From NCBI RefSeq assembly GCF_015904235.1, contig NZ_JADZLT010000056.1, positions 385,049 through 449,048 on the forward strand: a stretch of DNA of 64,000 nucleotides. The letters run 5' to 3'. How positions within the stretch are numbered: position 1 is the stretch's first letter; each line of letters begins with the position of its first letter. Origin of the DNA: Methylobrevis albus. GTDB lineage: Bacteria; Pseudomonadota; Alphaproteobacteria; Rhizobiales; Pleomorphomonadaceae. The notes under the pieces were generated by a model, which searched no databases, was not told the DNA's origin, and worked only from the letters and a program-made list of their open reading frames with translations. Both the position numbers and the translations under genes were made by a program. This document shows positions 45,866-55,546 of the stretch, in pieces.

Positions 45866-46318
45866 TCAGGATCCGAACTTGGTCCGGAGGTCGATCATGG
45901 CGAGCGCGGCCTTCGCGGCGCCGCCGCCCTTGTTCTTTTCCGAGCGGTTGGCGCGGGCCCAGGCCTGCGCTCCGTTCTCGACCGTCTGGATGCCGTTGCC
46001 GAGCGCGAGGCTCTCGCTGACGACGACGTCCATGATGGCGCGGGCCGACTCGTTGGCGACGATGTCGTAATGGGTGGTTTCGCCGCGGATGACGACGCCG
46101 AGCACGACGTAGCCGTCATAGTCGGCTTCGCCGGCGTCGACCGCGTCGAGCGCCATCGACAGCGCGGCGGGAATCTCGAGCACACCCGGGACCGAGACGC
46201 GCTCGTAGGTCGCGCCGGCGGCCTCGATCACCTCGAGGGCCCCGGCGGCGAGTTCATCGGCGAGATCCACGTAGAAACGGGCCTCGATCACGAGGATATG
46301 GGGAGCCGCTGCGGCCAT
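45866..46318 (-). CDS. ribH: 6,7-dimethyl-8-ribityllumazine synthase
   Basis: RibH condenses the pyrimidine dione with dihydroxybutanone phosphate to lumazine, forming a pentamer or icosahedral shell. The 150-residue product has VPGVLEIPAALSMAL (about 43-57) and GVVIRGETTHYDIVANESA (about 73-91) with the catalytic His. It is followed closely by nusB and preceded, 120 bp away, by riboflavin synthase. Confidence 0.96.
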   Translation of the reverse strand: MAAAAPHILVIEARFYVDLADELAAGALEVIEAAGATYERVSVPGVLEIPAALSMALDAVDAGEADYDGYVVLGVVIRGETTHYDIVANESARAIMDVVVSESLALGNGIQTVENGAQAWARANRSEKNKGGGAAKAALAMIDLRTKFGS

Positions 46319-46438
46319 GAGGTGCTGCCTTTTCGGGTTCGCGCTCGGTGCGGTGGAGAGACCACGGGGGCGCGGCTTTGTCCAGAGCCGCGGGCATGTG
46401 CCGGCGGCAGGCCGGCCATGCGGTTTTCCTCCCGGAGA

Positions 46439-47071
46439 TCAGGCGGCGGCGGGCAGCCCGCCGCTCTCGACGAGACGGGCGAGGTAGCGCGCCATCATGT
46501 CGATCTCGAGGTTGATCCGGTCGCCGACCTTCGACGCGCCCCAGGTGGTGACGGTCAGCGTGTGCGGGATCAGCATCACCGAGAAGCGGTTGCCCTCCAC
46601 GGTGTTGACGGTGAGCGAGGTGCCGTCGAGCGTCACCGAGCCCTTGGCGGCGATGAAGCGCGCCAGCGCGGCCGGTGCCTCGAAGGTGAGGCGCGCCATG
46701 TCGCCGACGTTGTCGCGGGCGACCAGCGTCGCAACGCCGTCGACGTGGCCGGTGACGAGGTGGCCGCCGAGTTCGTCGCCGACCTTCAGCGCCCGCTCGA
46801 GGTTGATGCGGGTGCCGGCACGCCAGTCGGCCATCGTGGTCTTGGCGAGGGTCTCGTCGGAGGCTTCCATGTCGAACCAGTGCCGCGCGGGATCGGCGGC
46901 GATGCCGGTGCCCTTTTCCACCACGGTGAGGCAGGCGCCGGCGCAGGCGATGGAGGCGCCGAGGTCGATGCCTTCCGGCGCGTAGACGGTGGCGATGCGC
47001 AGGCGGACGCCGGTCGAGCGCGGCTCGATCGCGACGATCTCGCCGACGTCGGAAATGATGCCGGTGAACAT
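46439..47071 (-). CDS. ribE: Riboflavin synthase, alpha chain
   Basis: Dismutates two lumazines to riboflavin. The 210-residue protein has two lumazine-binding halves, starting MFTGIISDVGEIVAI (1-15) and GGHLVTGHVDGVATLVA (about 100-116), the second with the TGHVDG signature. ribD ends 4 bp before the start. No FMN riboswitch is visible before this operon. Confidence 0.95.
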   Translation of the reverse strand: MFTGIISDVGEIVAIEPRSTGVRLRIATVYAPEGIDLGASIACAGACLTVVEKGTGIAADPARHWFDMEASDETLAKTTMADWRAGTRINLERALKVGDELGGHLVTGHVDGVATLVARDNVGDMARLTFEAPAALARFIAAKGSVTLDGTSLTVNTVEGNRFSVMLIPHTLTVTTWGASKVGDRINLEIDMMARYLARLVESGGLPAAA

Positions 47072-47075
47072 CGGG

Positions 47076-48245
47076 TCACTCTCCCTTGAGAAACGACGGA
47101 CGAACGTAGCGGGTCATGAGGTCGTCGCCCAGCCGGCGCCGCTCGGCGGCGACGAGGCCGCCCGGGCCGGTTTCCGGCGTCGGACCCGGGAAGGCGACGA
47201 CCGGGTCGGCGCCGACGACGAAGGGCGTGCGCACGATGACGGCCTCGTCGACGAGATCCGCTTCGAGCAGCCCCGCGGCGAGCCGGGCGCCGCCTTCGAC
47301 CATGATGCGGCCGAGCCCGTGCTGGGACAACTGGAACAGCACGTCGGCAAGGTCGATGCGGCCGGCGAGCCGGTCGGCGACGCGGATCGCGACGCCGGCC
47401 TCGAACAGCGCGGCGACGCGCTCCGGCGGAGCATCGGAGCCGACGAAGACCATGACCGGGTGCTCCCTTGCCGACCGCACCAGAAAGGACGTCACCGGTA
47501 GCGCCGCCTCGGCGTCGATCACGACGCGCACCGGCGTGCGATCCATCATGCCGGGCAGCCGGCAGGTGAGTTGCGGGTCGTCGGCGAGCGCGGTGCCGAT
47601 GCCGACGAGGATGGCGTCGTGCTCGGCGCGCATGACGTGGGCATAGGCGCGCGACAGCGCCCCGGAGATCGGCACCTGGCCGGCGCCCTGGCGGCCGATG
47701 GCGCCGTCGGCGGAGACGGCGAACTTCAGGCAGACGTGCGGCCGGAACCGGGTGACGCGCGAGAGATGCCCGGCGTGCGCGAGACTGGCGGCCGCGGCGA
47801 GCACGCCGGTGGTGACCGGGATGCCCGCGGCGGCGATGCGGGCGTGGCCGGCATCGGCGACGCGCGGATCAGGATCCGACATCGCGGTGACGACGCGGCC
47901 GACGCGGGCCGTGATCAGCGCATCGGCGCAGGGCGGGCCGCGGCCAACGTGGGCACAGGGCTCGAGCGTGACGTAGGCGGTGGCGCCGCGGGCCGCCTCC
48001 CCCGCCTCGGCGATCGCGACCGCCTCGGCGTGCGGGCGCCCGCCGTGGCCCGTGACGCCGCGGCCGACGACGACGGGAACACCGCCGATGGTCTGCACCA
48101 GGATCGCGCCGACGGAGGGGTTGGGCCAGGTGAGGCCCTGATTGCGCCAGCCGAACGCCAGCGCCGCTGCCATGAAGCGGCGGTCGCGCTCGACGTCCGC
48201 GGGCGTCCCGACGCCGCCGCGCAGCGCACCGGCTGGGGCCTTCAT
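47076..48245 (-). CDS. ribD: Bifunctional riboflavin deaminase/reductase RibD
   Basis: A 389-residue protein. The N-terminal deaminase has the zinc site in GGRPHAEAVAIAEAGEA and TLEPCAHVGRGPPCADAL. The C-terminal reductase follows from about 170 (RPHVCLKFAVSADGAIGRQ) with MVEGGARLAAGLLEADLVDE near the end. The two steps turn diaminohydroxyphosphoribosylaminopyrimidine into the ribitylamino form. It starts just 1 bp before the nrdR stop, so it is co-transcribed with nrdR. Confidence 0.95.
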   Translation of the reverse strand: MKAPAGALRGGVGTPADVERDRRFMAAALAFGWRNQGLTWPNPSVGAILVQTIGGVPVVVGRGVTGHGGRPHAEAVAIAEAGEAARGATAYVTLEPCAHVGRGPPCADALITARVGRVVTAMSDPDPRVADAGHARIAAAGIPVTTGVLAAAASLAHAGHLSRVTRFRPHVCLKFAVSADGAIGRQGAGQVPISGALSRAYAHVMRAEHDAILVGIGTALADDPQLTCRLPGMMDRTPVRVVIDAEAALPVTSFLVRSAREHPVMVFVGSDAPPERVAALFEAGVAIRVADRLAGRIDLADVLFQLSQHGLGRIMVEGGARLAAGLLEADLVDEAVIVRTPFVVGADPVVAFPGPTPETGPGGLVAAERRRLGDDLMTRYVRPSFLKGE

Positions 48246-48246
48246 G

Positions 48247-48744
48247 TCACTCAGGATCCCGCTTGGCCTCGCGGATCGCGGCGATCGCCTGCGGATCGCC
48301 GGTCAGCTCGTCGAGAAGCGCCTCGAAGTCCTTCGCTTCCCGGAAGTTCCGGTAGACGGAGGCGAAGCGCACATAGGCGACGTCGTCGAGGCTTTTCAAG
48401 CCCTCCATGACGAGCTGGCCGATTTCCTCGGCCGTCACCTCGTTTTCGCCGATGCTCTCGAGCTGGCGGACGATGCCGCTCACCATGCGCTCGATGCGTT
48501 CGGGATCGACCGGGCGCTTGCGCAGCGCGACCTGGACCGAGCGGATCAGCTTGTCGCGGTCGAAGGGAACCCGGCGGCCGGAGCGCTTCAGGACGACGAG
48601 CTCGCGCAGTTGCACGCGCTCGAAGGTCGTAAAGCGGCCTCCGCAGGCGGAGCAGACGCGCCGCCGGCGGATCGCCGTGTTGTCTTCGGTGGGCCGCGAG
48701 TCCTTGACCTGGGTTTCATCACCGCCGCAATACGGGCATCGCAT
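48247..48744 (-). CDS. nrdR: Transcriptional repressor NrdR
   Basis: NrdR represses ribonucleotide reductase genes when dATP is bound. The 165-residue product has the zinc ribbon (MRCPYCGG at 1-8 and [16 protein letters not shown] at about 29-44) and an ATP-cone domain ([20 protein letters not shown]). Sites of the NrdR-box type occur upstream of nrdJ in this same window. It lies between glyA and ribD, the conserved order. Confidence 0.96.
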   Translation of the reverse strand: MRCPYCGGDETQVKDSRPTEDNTAIRRRRVCSACGGRFTTFERVQLRELVVLKRSGRRVPFDRDKLIRSVQVALRKRPVDPERIERMVSGIVRQLESIGENEVTAEEIGQLVMEGLKSLDDVAYVRFASVYRNFREAKDFEALLDELTGDPQAIAAIREAKRDPE

Positions 48745-48771
48745 TCGGCGGTCTCCCAGGAATCTCCGACC

Positions 48772-50076
48772 TTACGAGTAGATCGGGAAGCGGTCCGTCA
48801 GAACCTTGACCTTGGCCTTGACCGCCTCTTCAACAGCGCCGTTCCCTTCCTCGCCATTCGCCTTGAGTCCGTCAAGGACTTCGATGATCAGCTCACCGAT
48901 TTCCTTGAACTCGGCGAGGCCGAAGCCGCGCGAGGTGCCGGCGGGGGTGCCGAGGCGGATGCCCGAGGTGATGGTGGGCTTGGCCGGGTCGAACGGCACG
49001 CCGTTCTTGTTGCAGGTGATGTGCGCGCGGCCGAGCGACTGCTCCACGGCCTTGCCGGTCAAGTCCTTCGGACGCAGGTCGACCAGCATCAGGTGGTTGT
49101 CGGTGCCGCCCGAGACGATATCGACGCCGCCGCGACGCAGGGTTTCGGCAAGGATGCGCGCGTTCTCGATCACGCCCTTGATGTAGAGCTTGAAGTCGGG
49201 CTGCAGCGCTTCACCGAAGGCGACCGCCTTCGCCGCGATGACGTGCATCAGCGGGCCGCCCTGCAGGCCGGGGAACACGGCCGAGTTGATCTTCTTGGCG
49301 ATGTCCTCGTCGTTGGTCAGCACGAGGCCGCCGCGCGGGCCGCGCAGGGTCTTGTGCGTCGTCGAGGTGGCGACGTGGGCGTGCGGGAACGGGCTCGGGT
49401 GCAGGCCGGCCGCGACGAGGCCCGCGAAGTGGGCCATGTCGACGAGGAAGAAGGCGCCGACTTCGTCGGCGATGGTGCGGAACGCCTCGAAGTCCCAGAT
49501 GCGGCTATAGCCCGAACCGCCGGCGATGATGATCTTCGGCTTGTGCTCACGGGCGAGCGAGGCGACCTGGTCCATGTCGATGCGCTGGTCCTGCTGGCGC
49601 ACGCCGTAGTGGATGGCGTTGAACCACTTGCCCGACATGTTGGGCTTCGCGCCGTGGGTCAGGTGACCGCCCGAGGCGAGGTCGAGGCCGAGGATGGTGT
49701 CGCCGGGCTTCGCGAGCGCGAGGAAGACGGCCTGGTTGGCCTGACTGCCCGAGTTCGGCTGGACGTTGGCGAACTTGCAGCCGAACAGCTTGGTGACGCG
49801 GTCGATCGCGAGGTTCTCGGCAATGTCGACGAACTGGCAGCCGCCGTAGTAGCGCCGGCCCGGATAGCCCTCGGCGTACTTGTTGGTCATCACCGAACCC
49901 TGCGCCTCGAGCACCGCCTTCGAGACGATGTTCTCCGACGCGATCAGTTCGATCTCGTGCTGCTGACGACCGAGTTCCTTGGCAATCGACGAGGCGATTT
50001 CCGGATCCGACTCGGCCAGCGAGCCCGTGAAGAAGGTCGGGAACAGGCCGCTCGCGGCGCTTTCGGTCATGGACAT
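48772..50076 (-). CDS. glyA: Serine hydroxymethyltransferase
   Basis: GlyA interconverts serine and glycine with THF, feeding one-carbon units to purine and thymidylate synthesis. The 434-residue PLP enzyme has the cofactor Lys in [28 protein letters not shown] and the N-terminal [14 protein letters not shown]. The start at 50076 gives an N-terminus MSMTESAA; a second ATG two codons later also fits. The 28 bp before nrdR suggest co-transcription. Confidence 0.97.
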   Translation of the reverse strand: MSMTESAASGLFPTFFTGSLAESDPEIASSIAKELGRQQHEIELIASENIVSKAVLEAQGSVMTNKYAEGYPGRRYYGGCQFVDIAENLAIDRVTKLFGCKFANVQPNSGSQANQAVFLALAKPGDTILGLDLASGGHLTHGAKPNMSGKWFNAIHYGVRQQDQRIDMDQVASLAREHKPKIIIAGGSGYSRIWDFEAFRTIADEVGAFFLVDMAHFAGLVAAGLHPSPFPHAHVATSTTHKTLRGPRGGLVLTNDEDIAKKINSAVFPGLQGGPLMHVIAAKAVAFGEALQPDFKLYIKGVIENARILAETLRRGGVDIVSGGTDNHLMLVDLRPKDLTGKAVEQSLGRAHITCNKNGVPFDPAKPTITSGIRLGTPAGTSRGFGLAEFKEIGELIIEVLDGLKANGEEGNGAVEEAVKAKVKVLTDRFPIYS

Positions 50077-50288
50077 GCGTGGCTTCCGTCTGTTCAAGGT
50101 CGATGCCGTTCGTCGCCGGCCGGCTTCGCACATCGGAGGCGAGCGGGGCCGGAGACCGGTGAATCCGCACTTAGCATGGACTTTCGTCGCGGAACAACGG
50201 CAACACCGTCGCACCCTCGGAACGCCGCCGACATGGGCGGTGCACCCGCCGGGGCGATCGGCCGCCCTGCCCCGCCGGCCTTGCGCCG

Positions 50289-50480
50289 TCAGACCTTGCC
50301 TTCGCGCTGCCGGCGCATCTCCAGCTTGCGCAGCGCGAGGCGCTGCAGATCGGATTGCGGCGTCGCCGCCGGGCCGAGAACCACGGCTTCGAGCCCGCTC
50401 GCCGCGTCGATCGCGGTCACCTTGACCTGGCGGCCGACGACCACGAACTCGAAATAGACATCGCCCCCGGTGCCGGCCAT
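50289..50480 (-). CDS. Small conserved protein, DUF6898-like
   Basis: A 63-residue protein (starts [20 protein letters not shown]) with a beta-rich N-terminal half containing [20 protein letters not shown] and a basic, Leu/Arg helix at the end ([17 protein letters not shown]). From memory this matches DUF6898, short proteins found next to glyA in Rhizobiales; function unknown. The start ATG at 50480 fits homologues I recall. Confidence 0.65.
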   Translation of the reverse strand: MAGTGGDVYFEFVVVGRQVKVTAIDAASGLEAVVLGPAATPQSDLQRLALRKLEMRRQREGKV

Positions 50481-50662
50481 GCGCCGTCCCTTTCGTTGTC
50501 GCCGCCGCACCGCTTTGCCGGCGCAGCGAAACAGTTTCGCCCTGGCGACCGGGCCGCGCAAGCACCCGGCCCCGCCCTGCACCGCGTGTCGGACGCCCTT
50601 TCCGCCGATAGCGCATCCGGCGGCGGAGCGCCACCGCAGAGCGGCGGCGACGCAGGGGCCGA

Positions 50663-50695
50663 AACGAAAACGGCCCCGCCTTGGAGGCGGGGCCG
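50663..50695 (-). terminator. Rho-independent terminator of the L,D-transpeptidase gene
   Basis: On the minus strand CGGCCCCGCC, a 5-nt loop, GGCGGGGCCG, then TTTTCGTTT. It lies 33 bp past the stop codon of the gene at 50728. Confidence 0.88.
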
Positions 50696-50727
50696 CTTGC
50701 AATGATTGTTCTCGAAGTCGCGTGCGC

Positions 50728-51996
50728 TCAGCGCAGCGCCACGTCGATGCCGTCGCGCTGGTAGATGTCGTCGCGGAACTGCACGACGCCGTCCGAGTTC
50801 GCCCAGGCGGTGACGTAGGTGAAGTAGAGGTTGACCGTGTCGGCCACCGACGCGTCGAGCCGCTCGCCCGAGCGCAGCGCCTCCTCGATGCGGTTGCGAC
50901 CCCATTCCGGCGTGTTGCGCAGGATCCAGGAGACGTACTCGCGCACGTTCTGGACACGGACGCAGCCGGAGGATTCGAAGCGGTAGTTGGCGCCGAACAG
51001 CGTCTTCGACGGCGTGTCGTGCATGTACACGCCCTCGGGGCTCGGGAAGTCGATCTTCACCGCGCCCATCGAGTTGAGCTCGTTCGGCTCCTGGCGGAAC
51101 ATGTACTTCGCGGCTTCCTCGGTGCTCCAGTCGATCGTCGTCGGATCGATCTCGGTCTGGCCCTGGAAGATGCGGATCTGGTAGCGCGCGAGGTAACCCG
51201 GGTCCTTGCGGACCATCGGGATGATGTCCTTCTTGATGATGCTGACCGGCGCGGTCCAGTAGGGGTTGAACCGGATCGTGGTGATCTTGGTCGTCAGCAG
51301 CGGCGTCTGGCGGTCGATCTTGCCGACCACGGCAGCGTGGCGCGAGTGAATGATGCCGCCGTCGACGGTCTCGATCTCGGCCGCCGGCACGTTGGTGACC
51401 ACGTAGCGATCGCCGAGGAAGCCCGACATCGCGCGGACGCGGATCAGGTTGGTCTCGAGCTGGCGCAGCCGCAGCTCGGCCGGCACGTTCATCATGGCGA
51501 TGGTCTCGCCGTTCGGCGAGACGACGCCGTCGGCGCGGACGCCGTGGCGGGCCTGGAAGCGCTTGACGCCCTGGTCGACGAAGCTGTCGAAGGAATTCGG
51601 GTTGCCGCCCATCGGCGTCATGTCACCCGAAACTTCGAGGCGGCGGCGCAGGATGGCGACGGCCGGGTCGCTCGCGCCGATCTTCAGCGTCTGCGAGACG
51701 GGCACCGTGGGCCAGCCGCCCGAATTGACGATCGCCCAGTAGTTCTGCAGCGCCTGCTCGACGTAGGCCGGCGTCTCGGAATTCAGCGACGGGCGATTGT
51801 TGGTGACCTGGGTCTGGAACGGGGTCGAGGCATCGAAGCCGTCGCGCCATTCCGTCTGGTCGAGCGCGAACTGCTGCGCGAGAGAGGGCGAGGCGACGAG
51901 GCTCGCGGCACCGCCCATGCCAATCAGCAGCGCGCGACGGGAAATGCCCCGGTCGGTGGCGGCAGATCCGGTGTCTGCAAGGCTTCGTATCTTCAC
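50728..51996 (-). CDS. ldtP: L,D-transpeptidase LdtP (YcbB type), Tat-type signal
   Basis: A periplasmic peptidoglycan cross-linking enzyme of 422 residues. The N-terminus has a twin-arginine-like signal (GISRRALLIGMGG) ending near A-Q-Q. A PG_binding_1 region lies near 105-160 (ILRRRLEVSGDM, VKRFQARHGVRADGVV). The YkuD catalytic domain from about 200 carries HDTPSKTLFG and the nucleophile Cys in ESSGCVRVQNV. In Liberibacter and Sinorhizobium the MarR regulator LdtR activates ldtP; a homologue of LdtR is encoded at 53198-53707. The two are separated only by the DUF1295 gene. Confidence 0.9.
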   Translation of the reverse strand: MKIRSLADTGSAATDRGISRRALLIGMGGAASLVASPSLAQQFALDQTEWRDGFDASTPFQTQVTNNRPSLNSETPAYVEQALQNYWAIVNSGGWPTVPVSQTLKIGASDPAVAILRRRLEVSGDMTPMGGNPNSFDSFVDQGVKRFQARHGVRADGVVSPNGETIAMMNVPAELRLRQLETNLIRVRAMSGFLGDRYVVTNVPAAEIETVDGGIIHSRHAAVVGKIDRQTPLLTTKITTIRFNPYWTAPVSIIKKDIIPMVRKDPGYLARYQIRIFQGQTEIDPTTIDWSTEEAAKYMFRQEPNELNSMGAVKIDFPSPEGVYMHDTPSKTLFGANYRFESSGCVRVQNVREYVSWILRNTPEWGRNRIEEALRSGERLDASVADTVNLYFTYVTAWANSDGVVQFRDDIYQRDGIDVALR

Positions 51997-52276
51997 GACG
52001 GAACTCCAGTGCTCGGTCCGCTCCGCACCCGGAACGCTGCAAGGTATAACGCGTGGCGCGGCGCAACAACTCGTTGGCGATCACAACGGCCTGAACAGGC
52101 TTCGTCCGGCGAACCGGCCCTTTCGACGCCCCGGCCCGAGGGCCGAAACGCGCCGACTGCCCGTCAACTCGGAGCGACGCTTCGAAGTTCCGGCAATCGA
52201 CCGCGGATCAAGCAGGATTGGAACCCACTTTGGTTAATGGTCCGATACCGAAGGCGCCGAAGGCGCTGCCAGCCCA

Positions 52277-53101
52277 ATGACGTTCCCGTCATTGCCCCTC
52301 GGCGATGGGCCGGCGCTCGCCGCGTCGTTTGCCGCCGTGATCGTGTTGTTCACCGCAATATGGGCGATTCATGTCAAAATCGAGGACGCAAGCATCGTCG
52401 ATTACGTCTGGGGCCCGGGTTTCGTGCTCGCCGGCGCCGTCGCGGCGCTGACGATGGAGACGCGGACATGGGTCGCCGTCTCCCTGCTCGGCGCGGTGGC
52501 GCTGTGGGCGATCCGGCTCACCGTGCACCTCGTCGGACGGCATCAGGGCAGCGGCGAGGATCCGCGCTACCGCGCAATGCGGGAAGCCGGCGGCGCGACG
52601 TTCTGGCGGCGGGCGCTCTGGTCGGTGTTCTGGTTGCAGGCGGTAATCCTGTGGCTGCTGGCGCTGCCGCTGGTCGCGAGCTTCCGCTGGGCGGCGGCCG
52701 AGCCGGTCACGGCGGCGGTCATCGCCGGTTTTGCGCTGTTTGCCGCCGGTCTCGTCATCGAGACGGTCGCCGACCGGCAACTCGCGACCTGGCGCCGCGA
52801 TCCGCGCAACGCCGGCAAGCTGCTGACGCGCGGCCTGTTCGCCTGGAGCCGGCATCCGAACTATTTTGGCGAGGCGCTGCTCTGGTGGGGGATCGGGCTC
52901 GCGGCGGCGGGCATCACGCGCTCCGCCCTCCCCCTGCTGTCGCCGCTGGCGATCACCGCGCTGCTGCTGTTCGTTTCCGGGATCCCGCTCGTCGAACGGC
53001 GCATGGCTGCCGCGCGGCCGGACTATGCCGCCTGGCGCGCCGCGACCAGCCCTTTCGTGCCGATGCCGCCGCGGCTGTGGCGGGCGCTGCGCGGCAAGTA
53101 G
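52277..53101 (+). CDS. DUF1295 family membrane enzyme (steroid 5-alpha-reductase-like fold)
   Basis: A 274-residue polytopic protein. The C-terminal region has LLTRGLFAWSRHPNYFGEALLWWG, the conserved NADPH/substrate motif of the DUF1295/isoprenylcysteine methyltransferase-like superfamily, followed by GIPLVERRMAARPDYAAW near the end. Its substrate is unknown; other members reduce or methylate lipids. It runs opposite to ldtP and ldtR between them. Confidence 0.85.
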   Translation: MTFPSLPLGDGPALAASFAAVIVLFTAIWAIHVKIEDASIVDYVWGPGFVLAGAVAALTMETRTWVAVSLLGAVALWAIRLTVHLVGRHQGSGEDPRYRAMREAGGATFWRRALWSVFWLQAVILWLLALPLVASFRWAAAEPVTAAVIAGFALFAAGLVIETVADRQLATWRRDPRNAGKLLTRGLFAWSRHPNYFGEALLWWGIGLAAAGITRSALPLLSPLAITALLLFVSGIPLVERRMAAARPDYAAWRAATSPFVPMPPRLWRALRGK

Positions 53102-53197
53102 CGCGCCGATCGCCCGCAACGCGACGCGGGCCGCCGCCGGTTTCCCGGCGCGGCCCGCTCGATGTCGTGATCGCCGCCGCAGGACGCGGCGGAGCGC

Positions 53198-53707
53198 TCA
53201 GAGGCGGTAGAGGATCTGGTCGGTCCAGAACCGCTCGAGGCGCTGCAGCGAGCGGTTCAGCTGCTGGAAGTCGCCGCGGGCGACGCCGCCGATCTGCTCG
53301 ATCGACTGCATGTGGCGATTGTAGAGCTGCTCGATGATGTTGGCGACCTCCTGGCCCTTCGGGGTCAGGCTGACGCGCACCGAGCGGCGGTCCATCCGCG
53401 AGCGCTGGTGATGGATGTAGCCCATCTCCACCAGCTTCTTCAGATTGTAGGAGACGTTCGAGCCGAGGTAGTAGCCGCGGGTGCGCAGCTCACCGGCGGT
53501 GAGTTCGGCGTCGCCGATGTTGAACAGCAGCAGCGCCTGCACCGCGTTGACGTCGGTGCGGCCGGCCCGGTCGAATTCGTCCTTGATGACGTCGAGCAGC
53601 CGGCGATGCAGACGCTCCACGAGGCGCAGCGCCTCCATGTAGAGCGGCTGGATTTCCTGCGACTCCGGCGCCGGCGGAGCCTCCTGAACGCGCTTGGCGT
53701 TGATCAT
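53198..53707 (-). CDS. ldtR: MarR-family regulator LdtR
   Basis: A 169-residue winged-helix protein. The region GDAELTAGELRTRGYYLGSNVSYNLKKLVEMGYI (about 65-98) is the recognition helix segment and QRSRMDRRSVRVSLT the wing. LdtR of Liberibacter asiaticus and Sinorhizobium meliloti controls ldtP and osmotic tolerance. The ATG at 53707 is preferred with GAGAGG before it; the frame is open to 53830 but that part overlaps an AT-rich stretch. Confidence 0.88.
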   Translation of the reverse strand: MINAKRVQEAPPAPESQEIQPLYMEALRLVERLHRRLLDVIKDEFDRAGRTDVNAVQALLLFNIGDAELTAGELRTRGYYLGSNVSYNLKKLVEMGYIHHQRSRMDRRSVRVSLTPKGQEVANIIEQLYNRHMQSIEQIGGVARGDFQQLNRSLQRLERFWTDQILYRL

Positions 53708-53856
53708 GACATCTGCCTCTCTGTCGAATTTTGCGCGGATCTTGCGTCCACATTGACGAGAAATGTAACGGAGAGGCTTGAATCCGACCTTAAAGACCAA
53801 GATGAAAAATGAATTAAATGCGAGTTTCAAATCCAGACGAGGCGTTAGTCTCTCTG

Positions 53857-53882
53857 TTAATCGAGAGTCTTCTTATGATTAA
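53857..53882. promoter_or_regulatory. Inverted repeat TTAATC-N14-GATTAA upstream of ldtR
   Basis: A perfect 6-bp dyad in a 198-bp AT-rich gap upstream of ldtR, about 150 bp before its start codon. It could be an operator for LdtR itself or for the gene upstream; no partner copy was found before ldtP. Confidence 0.35.
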
Positions 53883-53905
53883 TTTCTAAATTTCAAATAA
53901 AATTG

Positions 53906-54322
53906 TCAGGCCTCCTCAGACGAGCGGTCGACGAGGTAGGTGAATACGGCGTAAACGACGATCGATCCGACATGGAATCCGACCGTCAGCCATGCAAAGC
54001 CGAAGGTCTCGGGGAAAAGACCGTGCAGGGCGGACTCGGTGAGCGCCGCGATCAGCCAGACCACCGCGCCCCAGGAGGCGAGCAACCACAGGCCGACCGC
54101 CGCGACGAGATTGCAGACGGCGAAGAACACCGTCGCGACCTTGAACTCGACCGGCAGCGACAGGAAGCCGCCCCCCGGGGCGGCCGGGCCGAGGATGATG
54201 GCCCATTCGAGCAGGCCCGACGCGAGAAACACCAGCGCGAGCAGCCGGACGAAGATCGTCAGCAGCAGCCGCGGGTTGAAGCGGCCACCGGCCTCGGTCG
54301 CGGCCGAGCCGGTCATCGACAT
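53906..54322 (-). CDS. DUF6163 family membrane protein
   Basis: A 138-residue integral membrane protein with four hydrophobic helices. The segment RLLALVFLASGLLEWAIILG and the later segments PVEFKVATVFFAVCNLVAAVGLW, EFGFAWLTVGFH type fit DUF6163, an alphaproteobacterial family of unknown function I recall being found beside ldtR. The ATG at 54322 is chosen; an ATG two codons later is an alternative. Confidence 0.72.
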   Translation of the reverse strand: MSMTGSAATEAGGRFNPRLLLTIFVRLLALVFLASGLLEWAIILGPAAPGGGFLSLPVEFKVATVFFAVCNLVAAVGLWLLASWGAVVWLIAALTESALHGLFPETFGFAWLTVGFHVGSIVVYAVFTYLVDRSSEEA

Positions 54323-54520
54323 GGCATCGTCGTCGCGCATCCTGCCCGCCTTCGCTCGTTCCCGGCCGCGGCGCGGCCTCGCGGACCGTTTCTCGCCGAT
54401 CCCGGCCCGGCTGTCGAGGCGACGGCGGCCGCGGCGCCCATCCGGCATCGCCCGACTGGCGAATCCACCCGGCGCACGCCACATGATGGCGACGGCCAAA
54501 GGCGGGAGCGCGAGGGGCGC

Positions 54521-54946
54521 ATGACCTCGACATTACTTCGGCGACGGCGGGCAGGTCCGGGACGGGCAAGCTCCGCAACGGGCCTCGCCGTCTTGATCAT
54601 CCTCGCGATCGTCGCCGCCGCCGCGCACGCGCCGGCGCTGGTGGCGGCGCGGCAGGTCGCATCGATAAGTTCCGCCGAGCCTTCGCCACCCCCGGCGGCC
54701 GCACATCGGCACGGTGATCCCGCCGCCGCACCGGCGACGCATGCCGGCGACTGCCACGGCGCCGACGCGGCCGAGCGGCTCACCTGCGCCGCGGTCTGTG
54801 CAGCCGCCTGTTTCGCCGGCCCGGTCTCGGCGCCGCCGTCCCTCGCCTTGCCGCCGCGGGCAGGAATGCCGGAGCGGGCCGGAGCGCCCGCGCTCCTTGC
54901 CGTCACCTCGCCGCCGGACCTGCCCCCTCCCCGCCGCATCGTCTGA
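54521..54946 (+). CDS. Putative membrane-anchored Cys/His-rich protein, unknown
   Basis: Not recognised. The 141-residue product has a basic N-terminus, one hydrophobic helix (about 22-45), then a Pro/Ala-rich region with HRHGDPAA and GDCHGAD, and the cysteine segment [14 protein letters not shown]. The Cys/His pattern and the copper-type DUF305 gene 107 bp downstream on the same strand suggest a role in metal handling. The start ATG at 54521 is the first sensible one. Low-complexity composition keeps doubt whether it is a true gene. Confidence 0.5.
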   Translation: MTSTLLRRRRAGPGRASSATGLAVLIILAIVAAAAHAPALVAARQVASISSAEPSPPPAAAHRHGDPAAAPATHAGDCHGADAAERLTCAAVCAAACFAGPVSAPPSLALPPRAGMPERAGAPALLAVTSPPDLPPPRRIV

Positions 54947-55053
54947 ACGTCCTCCCTCCGGAGCGGCGCGACGGAAGGCGGTGCCGACGGACCGAGGTGG
55001 TCCGCGCCGCGCTCGCCCGCTTGCTACAGACTTCAGACCGAAGGATTTCAAAA

Positions 55054-55494
55054 ATGAGACACAAAATGACAGCCGCCATGCTGCTCGTGGCCGGCCTCGT
55101 CGCCGCCCCGTTGGCGGTCGGCGCGCAGGACCAGATGCACGGCGCCGATCACGGCACGATGGATCACGGCACGATGGACCACGGTGCGATGGAACATGGT
55201 GCGATGAACCACGGCGCGGCCGCACCTGCGACCGGCGACGCCGCCACCGACGGCTACCGCGCCGCCAACCAGCGCATGCATGCGGACATGGAGATCGAGT
55301 ACAGCGGCGACGCCGACATCGACTTCCTGCGCGGCATGATCCCGCATCATCGCGGCGCGATCGACATGGCGAAGGTGGTGCTGGAGTACGGCAAGGACCC
55401 CGAGGTGCGGGCGCTCGCCGAAAGCGTGATCAAGGCGCAGGAGGCCGAGATCGCGCAGATGGAAGCCTGGCTCGCCGAACGCGGCGCCAACTGA
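55054..55494 (+). CDS. DUF305 putative copper-binding periplasmic protein
   Basis: A 146-residue secreted protein with a signal peptide (about 1-24, ending A-Q type). Residues 32-55 are Met/His repeats of the type [24 protein letters not shown], a typical Cu(I)/Cu(II) binding design. The DUF305 helical part begins near 70 with [20 protein letters not shown], where the HH-x3-DM pattern is the family hallmark. Likely buffering or delivery of copper; no copper ATPase or oxidase is adjacent. Confidence 0.88.
   Translation: MRHKMTAAMLLVAGLVAAPLAVGAQDQMHGADHGTMDHGTMDHGAMEHGAMNHGAAAPATGDAATDGYRAANQRMHADMEIEYSGDADIDFLRGMIPHHRGAIDMAKVVLEYGKDPEVRALAESVIKAQEAEIAQMEAWLAERGAN
55147..55218 (+). repeat. 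15-bp tandem repeats encoding the Met/His tract
   Basis: Four full 15-bp units and one 12-bp unit inside the DUF305 gene. The first two units are identical (GATCACGGCACGATG), the others diverge mostly at third positions, consistent with slippage expansion followed by drift. Confidence 0.85.
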
Positions 55495-55546
55495 CACGGC
55501 CGAGGCCCCGTCGGCGGAGACGCCGGCGGGGCGGGCGGCGGGCGCC

